A stretch of DNA of 64,000 bases from Rhizobium etli 8C-3 (GTDB lineage Bacteria > Pseudomonadota > Alphaproteobacteria > Rhizobiales > Rhizobiaceae), in contig NZ_CP017241.1 in assembly GCF_001908375.1 (NCBI RefSeq), forward strand, positions 3,376,501 through 3,440,500. Reading direction: 5' to 3'. This document shows, piece after piece, positions 56,897 through 64,000 of the stretch; positions within the stretch are counted from its first letter, which is position 1; each line of letters begins with the position of its first letter. Below the pieces are notes generated by a model, which was not told the origin of the DNA, made no database searches, and was given only the letters and a program-made list of their open reading frames with translations. A program made the position numbers and the translations under genes.

Positions 56897-57363
56897 CAAT
56901 TCGGGCTTTCTTGCGTGCCGGGAGTGTCGGAAAGTTGGACCATCCAGCTGCCCTGGCGGCCCGTGTCATATTCCTTGAATCCCATCCTCTGATAACCGCG
57001 GGCATAGCAGTCCTGCACGCCCGTGATCTTGAACTCGTTTTCTGCTACGCACATCTGGATGTCACCCGTCCAGCGCCCTCCCCGGGCGGCATCCTCTGCG
57101 TAGAGGTAGTAGTATCGCGACTGCAATTCTCCTTCGATCAGCGTCGCGCAGGTCGTTGCCGGGACCTGCCACCACCCTTCAGTAATCCACCCGTCCTTGG
57201 CACGGTATCCGATTGCCACACCCACAAGGTTCTGCGTGCCGTTGCAGACACGAAAATCGGCCCGGGCAACATCGGCAGCGAAAAACGGTGAGAGGGCAGC
57301 GAATGCAAAAAAGGCGAAACGGGCAATCCCGGACCGGGTGAGGAAACTTGGTGCGGCTTGCAT
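56896..57363 (-). CDS. DUF1036 exported protein
   Basis: A 155-residue protein with a signal peptide (ARFAFFAFAALSPFFAADVA) and the DUF1036 features FRVCNGTQNLVGVAIGYRAK, TEGWWQVPATTCATLIEG and cysteines that probably pair. GGAAGC precedes the ATG at 57363. Its stop overlaps the pyk start. The function is unknown. Confidence 0.9.
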   Translation of the reverse strand: MQAAPSFLTRSGIARFAFFAFAALSPFFAADVARADFRVCNGTQNLVGVAIGYRAKDGWITEGWWQVPATTCATLIEGELQSRYYYLYAEDAARGGRWTGDIQMCVAENEFKITGVQDCYARGYQRMGFKEYDTGRQGSWMVQLSDTPGTQESPN

Positions 57364-57560
57364 CAACACGGCTTCCGAATGGCTCCCACGGTTATTCGTT
57401 GTCCGTGCCTTCTTGCGCCGCCATCAAACGAATGTCAACGCGATGCTAATCGATTATATTCCTTTCGTAACCTGCTCGTGATCAACGACTTGCCGCAGCT
57501 TGGCGCGCATTGCGCTTGAACCTGCAGCATGCGCATGCGATCAGTGACGGCGAGTGCCAA

Positions 57561-58373
57561 ATGACGATCGGCAATTTTCTGATGAATCCCTTCCAATCCT
57601 TCGAAATTCTACCTGGAAATCATGACAGCGGCATGGTGATTCTGGCCGACCACGCGATGAACCGCCTGCCTGAGCGCTACGGCAGGCTGGGGCTTCCCGA
57701 ATCCGCGTTTTCCCGCCATATCGCCTATGATATAGGGATCGAGGGCCTGGTGCGGGAGCTTTCCGCAAGGCTGGGGGTTCCAGCCGTTCTCGGCGGATTT
57801 TCGCGGCTTCTAATCGATCCCAACCGCGGCGAGGACGACCCGACGCTGATCATGAAGATCTCCGACGGCGCGATCATTCCCGGCAATCATCCGATCACCG
57901 ACCAGGAATGGAACTACCGCATCGAGACGTTCCACCGGCCCTATCACAAGGCCGTCTGCGAGACGACCGACAAGGTCGCCAACGCGACCGGCAAGGCGCC
58001 GCTCGTGCTTTCGCTTCATTCCTATACGCCTGCCTGGAAGGGCGTTCCGCGGCCATGGCATGCCGCCGTCCTTTGGGACAGCGACCACCGCGCCGTCGTT
58101 CCGCTGCTTGACATGCTGAGCAGCGATCCCGATCTGATCATCGGCGACAACGAACCGTATGACGGCGCCCTCAAAGGCGATACGATGTACCGGCACTGCA
58201 TGGTCACCGGCATACCGCATGCGCTGCTCGAGATCCGTCAGGACCTGATTGGCAACGAGGCCGGCATTTGTGAATGGGCCGGACGCCTGGCTCCGATCTT
58301 CGCGGCCATGAATGCCGATCCGGCGCTGCACGAATACAATGTCCATGTGTCGCGCACCGGCCCTTATGAATGA
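57561..58373 (+). CDS. N-formylglutamate amidohydrolase family protein
   Basis: A 270-residue zinc hydrolase (PF05013). Visible features are VILADHAMNRLPERYG, LIDPNRGEDDPTLI, LSLHSYTPAWKG and DNEPYDG. Two starts are possible, at 57561 and 57582. The classic enzyme ends histidine degradation, but no hut genes are near, so it may be a related amidohydrolase. Confidence 0.88.
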   Translation: MTIGNFLMNPFQSFEILPGNHDSGMVILADHAMNRLPERYGRLGLPESAFSRHIAYDIGIEGLVRELSARLGVPAVLGGFSRLLIDPNRGEDDPTLIMKISDGAIIPGNHPITDQEWNYRIETFHRPYHKAVCETTDKVANATGKAPLVLSLHSYTPAWKGVPRPWHAAVLWDSDHRAVVPLLDMLSSDPDLIIGDNEPYDGALKGDTMYRHCMVTGIPHALLEIRQDLIGNEAGICEWAGRLAPIFAAMNADPALHEYNVHVSRTGPYE

Positions 58374-58384
58374 AGGAGAGCGAG

Positions 58385-58690
58385 ATGACCGCACTCAGCA
58401 AGAAACAGCAAACCGAATTCGAAGCTGCCGCCTTCCGCCGCCTTGTCGCTCATTTGCGCGAACGGACCGACGTTCAGAATATCGATCTGATGAATCTCGC
58501 GGGCTTTTGCCGCAACTGCCTGTCGAACTGGTATCGCCAAGCCGCCGAGGAGGGGGGCCTGCTGCTGTCGAAGGACGAATCGCGCGAGATCGTCTACGGC
58601 ATGCCCTACGAAGACTGGAAAGACCTGCACCAGAACGAGGCCTCAAACGCACAAAAAACTGCATTTGAACTGAACAAGCCTCACAAATAG
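58385..58690 (+). CDS. DUF1244 family protein
   Basis: A 101-residue helical protein (FEAAAFRRLVAHLRERTDVQ, LMNLAGFCRNCLSNWYRQAA). GGAGAG precedes the ATG at 58385, 11 bases after the amidohydrolase stop, so they are probably one operon. The NLAGFCRNC segment has two cysteines. The function is unknown. Confidence 0.9.
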   Translation: MTALSKKQQTEFEAAAFRRLVAHLRERTDVQNIDLMNLAGFCRNCLSNWYRQAAEEGGLLLSKDESREIVYGMPYEDWKDLHQNEASNAQKTAFELNKPHK

Positions 58691-58780
58691 GTTCACGACG
58701 CCCGATTGGACTTGACCGCGGCGCAGCTTCGCGGCAGTCACTCCCCACCGAATTCAAGACGAGAAAATCAGGAGAACACG

Positions 58781-59044
58781 ATGTCCGATGCTCATGGCGT
58801 CGCCCGCGACCAGCTTCGCGCTTTTATCGAGCGCATTGAACGGCTGGAAGAAGAAAAGAAGACAATCGCCGACGATATCAAGGACGTCTACGGCGAGGCA
58901 AAGGGCATGGGTTTCGACACCAAGATCCTGAAGAAGGTGGTCGCCCTTCGCAAGAAGGACGAGCAAGAGCGCATGGAAGAGGAGGCCATCCTCGATACCT
59001 ATCTGCACGCGCTCGGCATGATCGAGGCTCCGCCGGAAGGCTGA
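58781..59044 (+). CDS. gapR: DUF2312 protein, GapR-type nucleoid protein
   Basis: An 87-residue basic helical protein ([40 protein letters not shown]). DUF2312 includes Caulobacter GapR, which clamps overtwisted DNA ahead of replication and transcription and stimulates topoisomerases. AGGAG precedes the ATG. A strong terminator follows. The symbol rests on family membership. Confidence 0.88.
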
Positions 59045-59071
59045 GATTTTACTTGGCTGTTTTTTTCCAAG

Positions 59072-59099
59072 GCCGCCGGAATCATTCCGGCGGCTTTTT
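59072..59099 (+). terminator. Terminator of the DUF2312 gene
   Basis: GCCGCCGGAAT, one base, ATTCCGGCGGC, then TTTTT. Confidence 0.9.
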
Positions 59100-59207
59100 G
59101 AATGCCATGGATCCGACCGTTTCAACCAGGACGCACTTGAATTCTGAACGGGCTGATCCTTCGGTCCATCAGTCTCCCGCCTCCCGTGCGGGAGGATGTC
59201 CCCAGCG

Positions 59208-59238
59208 CAAAAAAGACCGCCGGATTTCTTCGGCGGCC
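59208..59238 (-). terminator. Terminator of the DUF882 gene
   Basis: On the minus strand CCGCCG-GAAGAAAT-CCGGCGG followed by six T, facing the DUF2312 terminator. Confidence 0.8.
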
Positions 59239-59263
59239 CGATCGTTCATTTCGGTTGATCGGT

Positions 59264-61087
59264 TCAGTTCGTATTGAACTTGCGCACTTCCATGAAGTTC
59301 ACCGCCGAGCCGCTGAAGCGGGCAGGATCGATGGAAGCGGTCTTGACGTTGAAGCCTTCGGCGTAGACGGCGGTCGGCTGGGCGCGAAGCGTCTGGCTGA
59401 CGAAACGGGGGGCCTTGACCGGCTTCGTGATCATTTCCATGCGGGAATTTGTCAGCGCCCACTGCGAAATTATCTTCTGGGTCAGCTTCGGCTCGGTACG
59501 GACGGTCGCGCGGCTTTCCTCGGCAGCAGCAGCAGCCTCCTTCGTCGGGCGCCCGCCCTTGGTCGCAGCGCCACTGGAACCTTCGGAAATCTGCTGTAGG
59601 TCGAAGGCGTCGCCGAAGCTTGCGGATTTGACAGGAGCGAGTGCGGCAAGTTGCACCGGTGCCTTGTTCTCAGCCCGATTGGCCACGGGCATTGCTGCGC
59701 TGATGGCCTGCTCGACGGTGGCCGGTGCAAGGGCAGCCACCTGCCGGTCGACGGCATTGTTCTGATCAAGCGCCTGAGCGAGTGCCGGAGAAAGCCGATC
59801 CGCTTCGGCTTCGTCCGCATCCGCTTCCTGATCGGCTGCTGCCGCCGCAAGCAGATTTTCGGCGACCGCGGGACGTTCGGCCGGGGTTGGAACCATGGGG
59901 TCGTTCGACGCCAATTCCGCATCACCCGGGGCGTTGCGCGGGCCAAGCAGCGAAGGAACCGGAACGTGATAGGTGCTGAGATCGGCGAACTGCTGCGGCT
60001 GGCCCTGCTCTTCGGTGGCAGCGGCAAGTGCCTGCTGTGCAGCATTGCCGGAATTCGGCGAAACGAGCGCATTTGCAACTTCGCCGCCGGCAAGCTGACC
60101 GGCAAAGGCTGGACGAACCTGCGGCACCGGTGCATTGACCGCGGCAACCTCAGTTGGCTGCGGCTCGGCCGCGGCAGCAGGCGCTTCGGCCTTGGGCGGC
60201 GTTGCCCTTGCAACGGCGACCGGAGCGGTATCCTCCACGCTATCTTCTTCGTCGTCGGCGCCGCCGCCAAACAGCGCAGCGAACAAGGTCTTCGGCTTTC
60301 TCGTCTCGGCATCACCGCCGCTTGCCATGACAAGCTGATTGGTGCTTACCCGGCGCTTATACTCGGCCATCGCCTGCTGGTAGCCCGGCAGGGGCTTGCC
60401 GTCAGACGGGATATGAATGGTATTGCCGTTCGGGAAAAGCTGCGCCAGCTCCTGACGGCTCATGCGCGGCCAGGCGCGAACGCCCCCGACATCCATGTGC
60501 ACGAAGGGAGAACCGGACTTCGGATAGAAGCCAACGCCGCCAACCTGCATTTTCATGCCGATCGCACGCAGCTTTGCAAGCTTCACATCCGGAATGAAGA
60601 AGTCCATCGCCTTGCCGAGCATATGCTGGCTCTTTTCGGCAACGCCGGAATTGCGCGAACGGGACTTGAGCATTGAATTGGTGGCGGGCGAACGGAAGCC
60701 GCAGACCACGTTGATATAGTCCCTGGAACCGCTCTGGCGGTAGACTTCCCAGATCAGGTCGAAAAGATGGGGGTCCATCTTCGTCGGCTGGTTCTTGCGC
60801 CAGTCGCGAAGGAATCGGTTCAGCTGCCCAAGACCCTTCGGATCGAACCTGCCATTGCGTTTGTAGGTGATGACGGCCTTTTCGCCGGTATGGATGAAAT
60901 AGAGTTTCAGACTGCGCGTCTCGCCGGCTGCCTCGGATGGCGTTCCAACGAATACTGGTGAGGAAACCGCCAGTGCGAGAAGGACAGCCATGGCCGTCCT
61001 GACCGCCTTTCCGCCAATGTCGGCGCACACCGTACGCCAGCTCAAGCGCGAAGGCTTGGAGTTCTCATTCAGATCCGGCAAACTCAA
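59264..61087 (-). CDS. DUF882/peptidase M15-like envelope protein
   Basis: A 607-residue protein with an N-terminal membrane or signal helix (about 30-52) and a DUF882 domain (about 60-230) related to D-Ala-D-Ala carboxypeptidases: VVCGFRSPATNSMLKSRS, KSQHMLGKAMDFFIP, GGVGFYPKSGSPFVHMDVG. The zinc-type His and Asp residues are present. The C-terminal 370 residues are Ala/Pro/Gln-rich and low complexity, likely disordered and periplasmic. A peptidoglycan role is inferred. Confidence 0.88.
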   Translation of the reverse strand: MSLPDLNENSKPSRLSWRTVCADIGGKAVRTAMAVLLALAVSSPVFVGTPSEAAGETRSLKLYFIHTGEKAVITYKRNGRFDPKGLGQLNRFLRDWRKNQPTKMDPHLFDLIWEVYRQSGSRDYINVVCGFRSPATNSMLKSRSRNSGVAEKSQHMLGKAMDFFIPDVKLAKLRAIGMKMQVGGVGFYPKSGSPFVHMDVGGVRAWPRMSRQELAQLFPNGNTIHIPSDGKPLPGYQQAMAEYKRRVSTNQLVMASGGDAETRKPKTLFAALFGGGADDEEDSVEDTAPVAVARATPPKAEAPAAAAEPQPTEVAAVNAPVPQVRPAFAGQLAGGEVANALVSPNSGNAAQQALAAATEEQGQPQQFADLSTYHVPVPSLLGPRNAPGDAELASNDPMVPTPAERPAVAENLLAAAAADQEADADEAEADRLSPALAQALDQNNAVDRQVAALAPATVEQAISAAMPVANRAENKAPVQLAALAPVKSASFGDAFDLQQISEGSSGAATKGGRPTKEAAAAAEESRATVRTEPKLTQKIISQWALTNSRMEMITKPVKAPRFVSQTLRAQPTAVYAEGFNVKTASIDPARFSGSAVNFMEVRKFNTN

Positions 61088-61261
61088 TCCCCGTCAGACT
61101 GCCCAGGTCCCCGAACTGTCCCAATGACTGTCAATTGCGGTGACACGATGGCAAAAATGCCACACACGATCAACCTTTTCTTTACATAGTCAACGATCGA
61201 CTAACAAGTGGTTTATAACGGGTAACAAAACATGCTTGCGGGAATGTTAACCGATCGCTGC

Positions 61262-62809
61262 TTATGCTGCGTCTTTCTGTGGATTGTCGGGGTCGATGCC
61301 GTAATCCTTGAGCTTTCTGTAAAGCGTTGAACGTCCGATGCCGAGTTTTCTGGCCACTTGACTCATCTGGCCGCGATAGAATTTAAGCGCGAACCGAATC
61401 AATTCCTCCTCGACGTCGGCAAGTTTGCGCACCTCGCCGGCCGGATTGACGCTTGCGATCGCATTCTCCGGCATTTCGTCGTGGTGCCCGCGCGACACGC
61501 TCGCAGAAACCTGCGGAGCGTGAAAATCCGCAAACTCCACCTCGTGCTCGCGATATGTATTGTCGGCAACCAGCGCCAGATGATCGACCACGTCATATTG
61601 CGGCAGCTGGGCAGCGATCTGCGGAAAATCTGATTCGCTGAGCTCCTGGCCCTCGGCCAGCACGACGGCGCGGAAGATCGCGTTCTCGAGCTGGCGGATG
61701 TTGCCCGGCCAGTCATAGGCCGTCAACAATGCCAACGCACCCGCGCTGACCGTCATGCGATGGCCATTTTTCTGTTCTGACGAGAAGCGGTCGGTAAAGA
61801 CGCGCACCAGATGCGGAATGTCTTCCTTGCGCTTGCGCAGCGCCGGAATGGTGATCGGAAAGACATTGAGGCGATAATAGAGGTCCTCGCGGAAGTGGCC
61901 GTTCTTGACCTCTTCGATCAGGTCCTTGTTCGTGGCGGAAATGAGCCGGACATTGACCTTGTGGGCCGTCCGTGCGCCAACGGTCTCGACTTCACCCTGC
62001 TGCACGGCTCGCAGCAGCTTGACCTGCACGTCGAGCGGCAGATCGCCGATTTCGTCGAGGAAGATCGTGCCGCCGTCAGCCTCCATGAACTTGCCCGTGT
62101 GGCGCTCGGTTGCACCGGTAAAGGCGCCCTTTTCATGGCCGAAAAGGATGCTCTCGACGAGGTTGTGCGGAATGGCGCCGCAGTTGACGGTGACGAAAGG
62201 CTTACCCGAGCGGTCGCCGCCGGACTGGATGGCACGTGCAACCAGCTCCTTGCCGACGCCGGACTCGCCTTCGAGCACGACCGGAATGTTGGATTGGGCC
62301 GCACGCTGCGCCAGATCGATGACGCGGATCATCGCCGGGCTTGCCGAAACGATGTCGTCGAAACCGACCAGGCCCGAGCGCGACCGACGGCCCGAGCGGG
62401 CCCGCACTTCGCGCTGGTCCAGCTTCATTGCGTTGGCGATCGAGGTTGCGATGCGCTCCGGTGAAACCGGCTTGACCACGAAATCGAAGGCGCCGGCACG
62501 CATGGCCTGCACCACGGTTTCGATGCCGCCCTGTCCGGTCTGCACGATCACCGGGATCTGCGTGCCGAGTTCATGGAGCGCTTCAAGGAATTCGAGGCCG
62601 GTCATTTCCGGCATCATCAGGTCGAGAAGGATGACGTTGAAGAGACCACTGTCGCGCTTCACCATCTCCAGGCCGATGCGGCCGTTCTCGGCCTGATGGA
62701 CGACATGTCCGTGACGCTCGATTGCGTTCTTCAGCAGGCGGCGTTGTACCGGGTCGTCCTCGACCACGAGAATCTGCCCTGCACCCTTGAGCTCACTATA
62801 ACCAGTCAT
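61262..62809 (-). CDS. Sigma-54-dependent response regulator (NtrC family)
   Basis: A 515-residue activator. The receiver domain (1-130) has D18/D19 and phospho-acceptor D63 in LLDLMMPEM. The AAA+ domain has Walker A GESGVGKE (181-188), the sigma-54 loop GAFTGA (228-233) and Walker B GGTIFLDEIG (246-255). The C-terminal Fis-type HTH is MSQVARKLGIGRSTLYRKLK. No histidine kinase gene is adjacent in the window. Divergent from pepF. Confidence 0.95.
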   Translation of the reverse strand: MTGYSELKGAGQILVVEDDPVQRRLLKNAIERHGHVVHQAENGRIGLEMVKRDSGLFNVILLDLMMPEMTGLEFLEALHELGTQIPVIVQTGQGGIETVVQAMRAGAFDFVVKPVSPERIATSIANAMKLDQREVRARSGRRSRSGLVGFDDIVSASPAMIRVIDLAQRAAQSNIPVVLEGESGVGKELVARAIQSGGDRSGKPFVTVNCGAIPHNLVESILFGHEKGAFTGATERHTGKFMEADGGTIFLDEIGDLPLDVQVKLLRAVQQGEVETVGARTAHKVNVRLISATNKDLIEEVKNGHFREDLYYRLNVFPITIPALRKRKEDIPHLVRVFTDRFSSEQKNGHRMTVSAGALALLTAYDWPGNIRQLENAIFRAVVLAEGQELSESDFPQIAAQLPQYDVVDHLALVADNTYREHEVEFADFHAPQVSASVSRGHHDEMPENAIASVNPAGEVRKLADVEEELIRFALKFYRGQMSQVARKLGIGRSTLYRKLKDYGIDPDNPQKDAA

Positions 62810-63016
62810 TGTCGCCTCACTTCATGCGAAACCTGCGGGCACTCTGGCAGAAAGGCTTGAACATCCAGTTTTGAGAAATAATTGCATTTTAACGATTGTG
62901 GCGACACCGAATCCGTATCGATGCGGGGCCTCCAGCATCCCGAAAGCACCTTGATACGAGGGCTTCCGGCGCTTATGCAGTCAGACCTGTTCGAAACGAG
63001 GAAGAGGAACCCAGCC

Positions 63017-64000
63017 ATGAATTTCGTGCTTTCCGGCGCCGGCCTTAATTTTTCGGCAACAGTTGCCTTTGCCGCGGCTGATCCGGCGCTCGGCGACCTT
63101 CCGGTCTGGAAGCTGCAGGATCTCTATCCTTCCGCCACCTCGACTGCCTTCACCAGCGACATGGAAAAGGCGGGCCGGAACGCGATCGCCTTCGAGCAGA
63201 AATGGAAAGGCAAGCTTGCCGATGCAGCGGCCCAAAAAGGCGCAGGAGGCATCGGCGAGGCGCTGAAGGAATACGAGGCGCTGGACGATCTCATCGGCCG
63301 TCTCGGCTCTTTTGCTGGCCTCACCTATTTCTCCGATACGACCAATCCGGTGAACGGCAAGCTCTACGGCGACGTCCAGGCGAAGATCACCGAATTTTCG
63401 GGCCACCTTCTCTTCTTCGCGCTGGAGCTGAACCGCATCGACGACGCAGTGATGGACGCATGCATGGCCAACGACGCTGGGGCCGACCACTACCGCCCCT
63501 GGCTGATCGACCTTCGCAAGGACAAGCCCTACCAGCTGGAAGACAAGCTGGAACAGCTCTTTCTCGAAAAGTCGATGACGAGTGCGGCTGCGTTCAACCG
63601 CCTCTTCGACGAGACCATGGCCGAGCTGCGCTACGATATCGACGGCGAGAAAGTGCCGCTCGAAGTCGCGCTCAATCTGCTGCAGGACAAGGATCCTGAA
63701 GCGCGCCGCAAGGCGGCAATGGCGCTTGCTGAAACCTTCAAGGCGAATATCCGCACATTCACGTTGATCACCAATACGCTCGCCAAGGACAAGGATATTT
63801 CCGACCGCTGGCGCGGCTTCGAGGATATCGCCGACAGCCGTCACCTGGCAAACCGCGTCGAGCGCGACGTGGTCGATGCGCTGGCAGCTGCCGTCAAGCA
63901 GGCCTATCCGCGTCTTTCGCACCGCTATTACAAGATGAAGGCAAAGTGGCTTGGAATGGATCAGATGAATTTCTGGGACCGAAACGCGCCCTTGCCGGAA
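63017..64000 (+). CDS. pepF: Oligoendopeptidase F (M3B), 3' end outside window
   Basis: The first 328 codons of a zinc metallopeptidase that degrades peptides of 7-17 residues. The start at 63017 follows GAGGAA. Family segments include LGDLPVWKLQDLYPSATSTA, GRLGSFAGLTYFSDTTNPVN and LEKSMTSAAAFNRLFDETMA. The HExxH zinc site lies beyond the window. The N-terminal 25 residues differ from what I recall in homologues, so a later start is possible. Confidence 0.92.
   Translation, partial: MNFVLSGAGLNFSATVAFAAADPALGDLPVWKLQDLYPSATSTAFTSDMEKAGRNAIAFEQKWKGKLADAAAQKGAGGIGEALKEYEALDDLIGRLGSFAGLTYFSDTTNPVNGKLYGDVQAKITEFSGHLLFFALELNRIDDAVMDACMANDAGADHYRPWLIDLRKDKPYQLEDKLEQLFLEKSMTSAAAFNRLFDETMAELRYDIDGEKVPLEVALNLLQDKDPEARRKAAMALAETFKANIRTFTLITNTLAKDKDISDRWRGFEDIADSRHLANRVERDVVDALAAAVKQAYPRLSHRYYKMKAKWLGMDQMNFWDRNAPLPE

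Overview
The window reads as a chromosomal segment of an alphaproteobacterium of the Rhizobiaceae (Rhizobium-like). The grounds are GC-rich coding, the lpiA-acvB acid-tolerance pair, rcdA behind CtrA-type boxes, a cysteine-free L31 and a 41-residue L36, a DUF2312 (GapR-type) protein, and the tkt-gap-antiporter-pgk-fbaB order. These are taxonomic inferences from gene content. No tRNA, rRNA, insertion sequence, prophage or CRISPR array was seen. Both edges cut a gene: a chemoreceptor on the left and oligoendopeptidase F on the right.

Layout. 1-7.2 kb: chemoreceptor, then the Holliday-junction operon ruvC-ruvA-ruvB, with a vapB antitoxin gene and a wrecked vapC inserted between ruvC and ruvA; then a Tat-type metallophosphoesterase and a DinB-fold protein. 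7.2-18 kb: acvB/atvA and lpiA (lysyl-phosphatidylglycerol), a large MscS-type channel, 6-phosphogluconate dehydrogenase, an SRPBCC/ArsR divergent pair with a palindromic operator on the arsR start codon, and an MFS exporter with a LysR regulator. 18-27.5 kb: a probable 6S RNA beside zapA, then the central-carbon block tkt, gap, an NhaP2-type antiporter, pgk and class I aldolase fbaB. 27.5-36.6 kb: PhzF, a small membrane protein, an MFS carrier, DUF1192, two CtrA boxes around a possible small RNA, rcdA, rpmE, an ABC exporter, a class III cyclase and an orphan tricarboxylate-type binding protein.

36.6-46 kb: a decayed FAD dehydrogenase, a non-flagellar MotB/MotA-like stator pair, suhB, a Sel1-repeat protein, a ThiE-like protein, a TauE permease, ArsR, two DUF465 genes (one of only 57 codons), purE-purK, and rpmJ with a terminator-like hairpin in its leader. 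46-64 kb: TPR protein, hydrolase, gamma-glutamyltransferase, a membrane-anchored AraC regulator, a PLP dehydratase, LysR/tautomerase/DUF4865, LysE exporter, DUF1036 coupled to pyruvate kinase, N-formylglutamate amidohydrolase, DUF1244, DUF2312, a DUF882 envelope protein, a sigma-54 response regulator and pepF.

The most rewarding items for follow-up are the vapBC scar inside ruvCAB, the two TTAA-N7-TTAA boxes with a possible CtrA-controlled RNA upstream of rcdA, the 27-bp palindrome before fbaB, the rpmJ leader hairpin, and several small genes that ordinary gene calling may miss. I did not find a clearly new multi-gene system; the non-flagellar stator pair is the best candidate for a poorly described machine.
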